Positions 5,475 through 6,553 of a stretch of DNA of 6,553 nt are shown in pieces (the stretch's first letter is position 1; each line of letters starts with the position of its first letter). The stretch is taken from NCBI GenBank assembly GCA_027619145.1, contig JAQCGA010000237.1:1-6553 (forward strand), in the 5' to 3' direction. Source of the stretch: a bacterium. GTDB taxonomy: Bacteria > Latescibacterota > UBA2968 > GCA-2709665. The notes below the pieces were generated by a model. The model was not told where the DNA came from. It did no database searches and saw only the letters and a list, made by a program, of their open reading frames with translations. The translations under genes were made by a program, and so were the position numbers.

Positions 5475-6218
5475 ATGCCCATCTACCTGAAAAACCCGCA
5501 CAGCGTCCTCGCCGTCCTCGAAACCAGACCTCAGGACATCATTGAAATCCGCCTGCCACCCGGAGACCCTGGCGGTGCATGGCAACGCGTTCAGTCCATG
5601 GCCCAGAACATGGGAATCCGCATTGTCCCGCCGGAAGAGATCCAGAGAGACCGGAAAGACCGCCGCCACAAACCAGAACCCGGCCGCCGGGGCGGGAGCA
5701 CCGAAGCCGTTGTCAAAGAATGCCCGGAAACACCCCTGGATGAACTCTTTGCAGCAACCGGAGAAACAGGTCTCTGGCTCGCGCTCGACACCGTCCAGGA
5801 CCCGCAAAACCTGGGTGCCATTTTTCGGACTGCAGCATTTTTTGGCATCCGCGGTATCCTCCTCACAAAAGATCGCTCCGCCCCCATGAGTTCAACTGCA
5901 TACGACGTGGCCTCTGGCGGCGTTGAATATGTCCCCTTCTTTATCCAAACCAACCTCAGTCGCGCCCTGGACATTGCCAAAGAAAGTGGCCTCTGGGTAC
6001 TCGGTGCTTCCGAACATGCAGACACCAGCCTGGACCAGATCCAGCCGGACCGCCGCTGGCTTCTCGTTCTGGGCAACGAAGAACGTGGCCTGCGTCGACT
6101 CACCCTTGAAAAATGCGACACCGTCTGCCAAATAGCCCCTGCCGGGAAAATCACATCCCTCAACGTCTCTGTTGCCGCTGGCATCCTCATCCAGAAACTC
6201 TCCGCCGGACCAGGTTGA
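5475..6218 (+). CDS. rlmB: RlmB-type 23S rRNA (guanosine-2'-O-)-methyltransferase, SpoU/TrmH family
   Basis: A 247-aa SPOUT methyltransferase that transfers a methyl group from S-adenosylmethionine to a ribose 2'-OH, in RlmB the G2251 position of 23S rRNA (E. coli numbering). The three SpoU motifs are present: motif 1 L-D-x-V-Q-D-P-Q-N-L-G-A-I-F-R-T-A (104-120, Asn112 and Arg118), motif 2 L-V-L-G-N-E-E-R-G-L-R-R-L (197-209), and motif 3 I-T-S-L-N-V-S-V-A-A-G (226-236, Ser228-Asn230), which forms the trefoil knot. The N-terminal 1-55 fits the L30e-like substrate domain but is poorly conserved, lacking the usual G-R-x-x-V-x-E-A-L. A charged linker rich in Arg, Lys and Gly follows (57-75). Start ATG 5475 has no visible Shine-Dalgarno sequence, unlike its neighbours, and there is no alternative start upstream in frame. 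Another TrmH-family target is possible. It lies 25 bp before the oxidoreductase gene. Confidence 0.9.
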   Translation: MPIYLKNPHSVLAVLETRPQDIIEIRLPPGDPGGAWQRVQSMAQNMGIRIVPPEEIQRDRKDRRHKPEPGRRGGSTEAVVKECPETPLDELFAATGETGLWLALDTVQDPQNLGAIFRTAAFFGIRGILLTKDRSAPMSSTAYDVASGGVEYVPFFIQTNLSRALDIAKESGLWVLGASEHADTSLDQIQPDRRWLLVLGNEERGLRRLTLEKCDTVCQIAPAGKITSLNVSVAAGILIQKLSAGPG

Positions 6219-6243
6219 ACTTGATCTCGTACAGGAGCTCCCC

Positions 6244-6553
6244 ATGAATACAGACCCTGCCCGTCGCGTGGAAAACCTGCGTCGCGCAACCCCCAGCCGC
6301 ACCTCGGATGCGGACCCCGAAGGCCGAATTCCACCGGGCCAGTACCTCACAGACAAATTCCCCGTTCTCACCCACGGTACCACACCCAAAGTGGACCCGG
6401 AGCGATGGCGCTTTCGCATTTTCGGCCACGTTGAATCCGAATTTCTGTGGACCTACGACGAGTTCATGGCCCTGCCGCAAATCGAAATCCGGGCAGACTT
6501 CCACTGCGTCACCCGATGGAGCCAACTGGACAACCTCTGGATAGGCGTACACG
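6244..6553 (+). CDS. Sulfite-oxidase-like molybdopterin oxidoreductase, N-terminal part; 3' end outside window
   Basis: The first 103 residues of a protein of the oxidoreductase molybdopterin-binding family (sulfite oxidase/YedY-like). P-P-G-Q-Y-L-T-D-K-F-P-V-L-T-H-G (30-45) and W-R-F-R-I-F-G-H-V-E (55-64) are typical of the soluble 'sulfite oxidase-like oxidoreductase' group. D-F-H-C-V-T-R-W-S (85-93) holds Cys88, the expected thiolate ligand of molybdenum. No Tat or Sec signal peptide is visible: the N-terminus is hydrophilic and rich in Arg, Asp and Pro, so a cytoplasmic enzyme is expected, unlike periplasmic MsrP. ATG 6244 has AGGAG 6 nt upstream. It starts 25 bp after rlmB, so co-transcription is likely though functionally unrelated. 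Substrate is unknown; the electron acceptor is not encoded within the visible part. Confidence 0.88.
   Translation, partial: MNTDPARRVENLRRATPSRTSDADPEGRIPPGQYLTDKFPVLTHGTTPKVDPERWRFRIFGHVESEFLWTYDEFMALPQIEIRADFHCVTRWSQLDNLWIGVH

Overview
The window looks like a piece of a free-living bacterial genome of moderately high GC (mid-50s % by eye). Coding is dense and most start codons follow a purine-rich GGAGG/AGGAG-type ribosome binding site. The gene mix includes a phytanoyl-CoA dioxygenase-like enzyme, a one-Cys sulfatase, a short-chain dehydrogenase and a DUF2283 pair. Together with short dispersed intergenic repeats, this resembles uncultured marine, sponge or sediment lineages such as Poribacteria or Latescibacteria. 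That placement is inferred from gene flavour only; no rRNA or other reliable taxonomic marker is present.

Left part, minus strand (3756 down to 1): six co-directional genes with gaps of 43 bp or less, probably one operon read from a good sigma70-type promoter at 3813-3841. In order of transcription they are a PhyH-type Fe(II)/2-oxoglutarate dioxygenase; a 78-aa protein overlapping by ATGA with a 65-aa DUF2283 protein (toxin-antitoxin-like layout); a small rhodanese with a putative lipoprotein signal; a stand-alone amidase-signature hydrolase; and a sulfatase cut by the window edge.

Middle (3757-3990): a divergent intergenic region with candidate promoters in both directions.

Right part, plus strand (3991 to 6553): an NAD(P)-dependent SDR oxidoreductase, a four-helix DUF2231 membrane protein, an RlmB-type 2'-O-methyltransferase, and the first 103 codons of a sulfite-oxidase-like molybdopterin oxidoreductase. 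The two intergenic gaps around the DUF2231 gene hold three kinds of short repeat: an imperfect palindrome, a tandem CTTTGCGY octamer array, and a six-copy ATTCGC array.

How the genes may work together: the minus-strand operon combines an oxidative enzyme, a C-N hydrolase, a sulfate-ester hydrolase and a sulfane-sulfur transferase. With the SDR and the sulfite-oxidase-like gene nearby, it could serve breakdown of a sulfated, amide-containing organic compound. This is inference; no substrate can be read from the sequence. I see no CRISPR array, tRNA, rRNA, transposase or phage gene, and no clearly new defence or mobile system.
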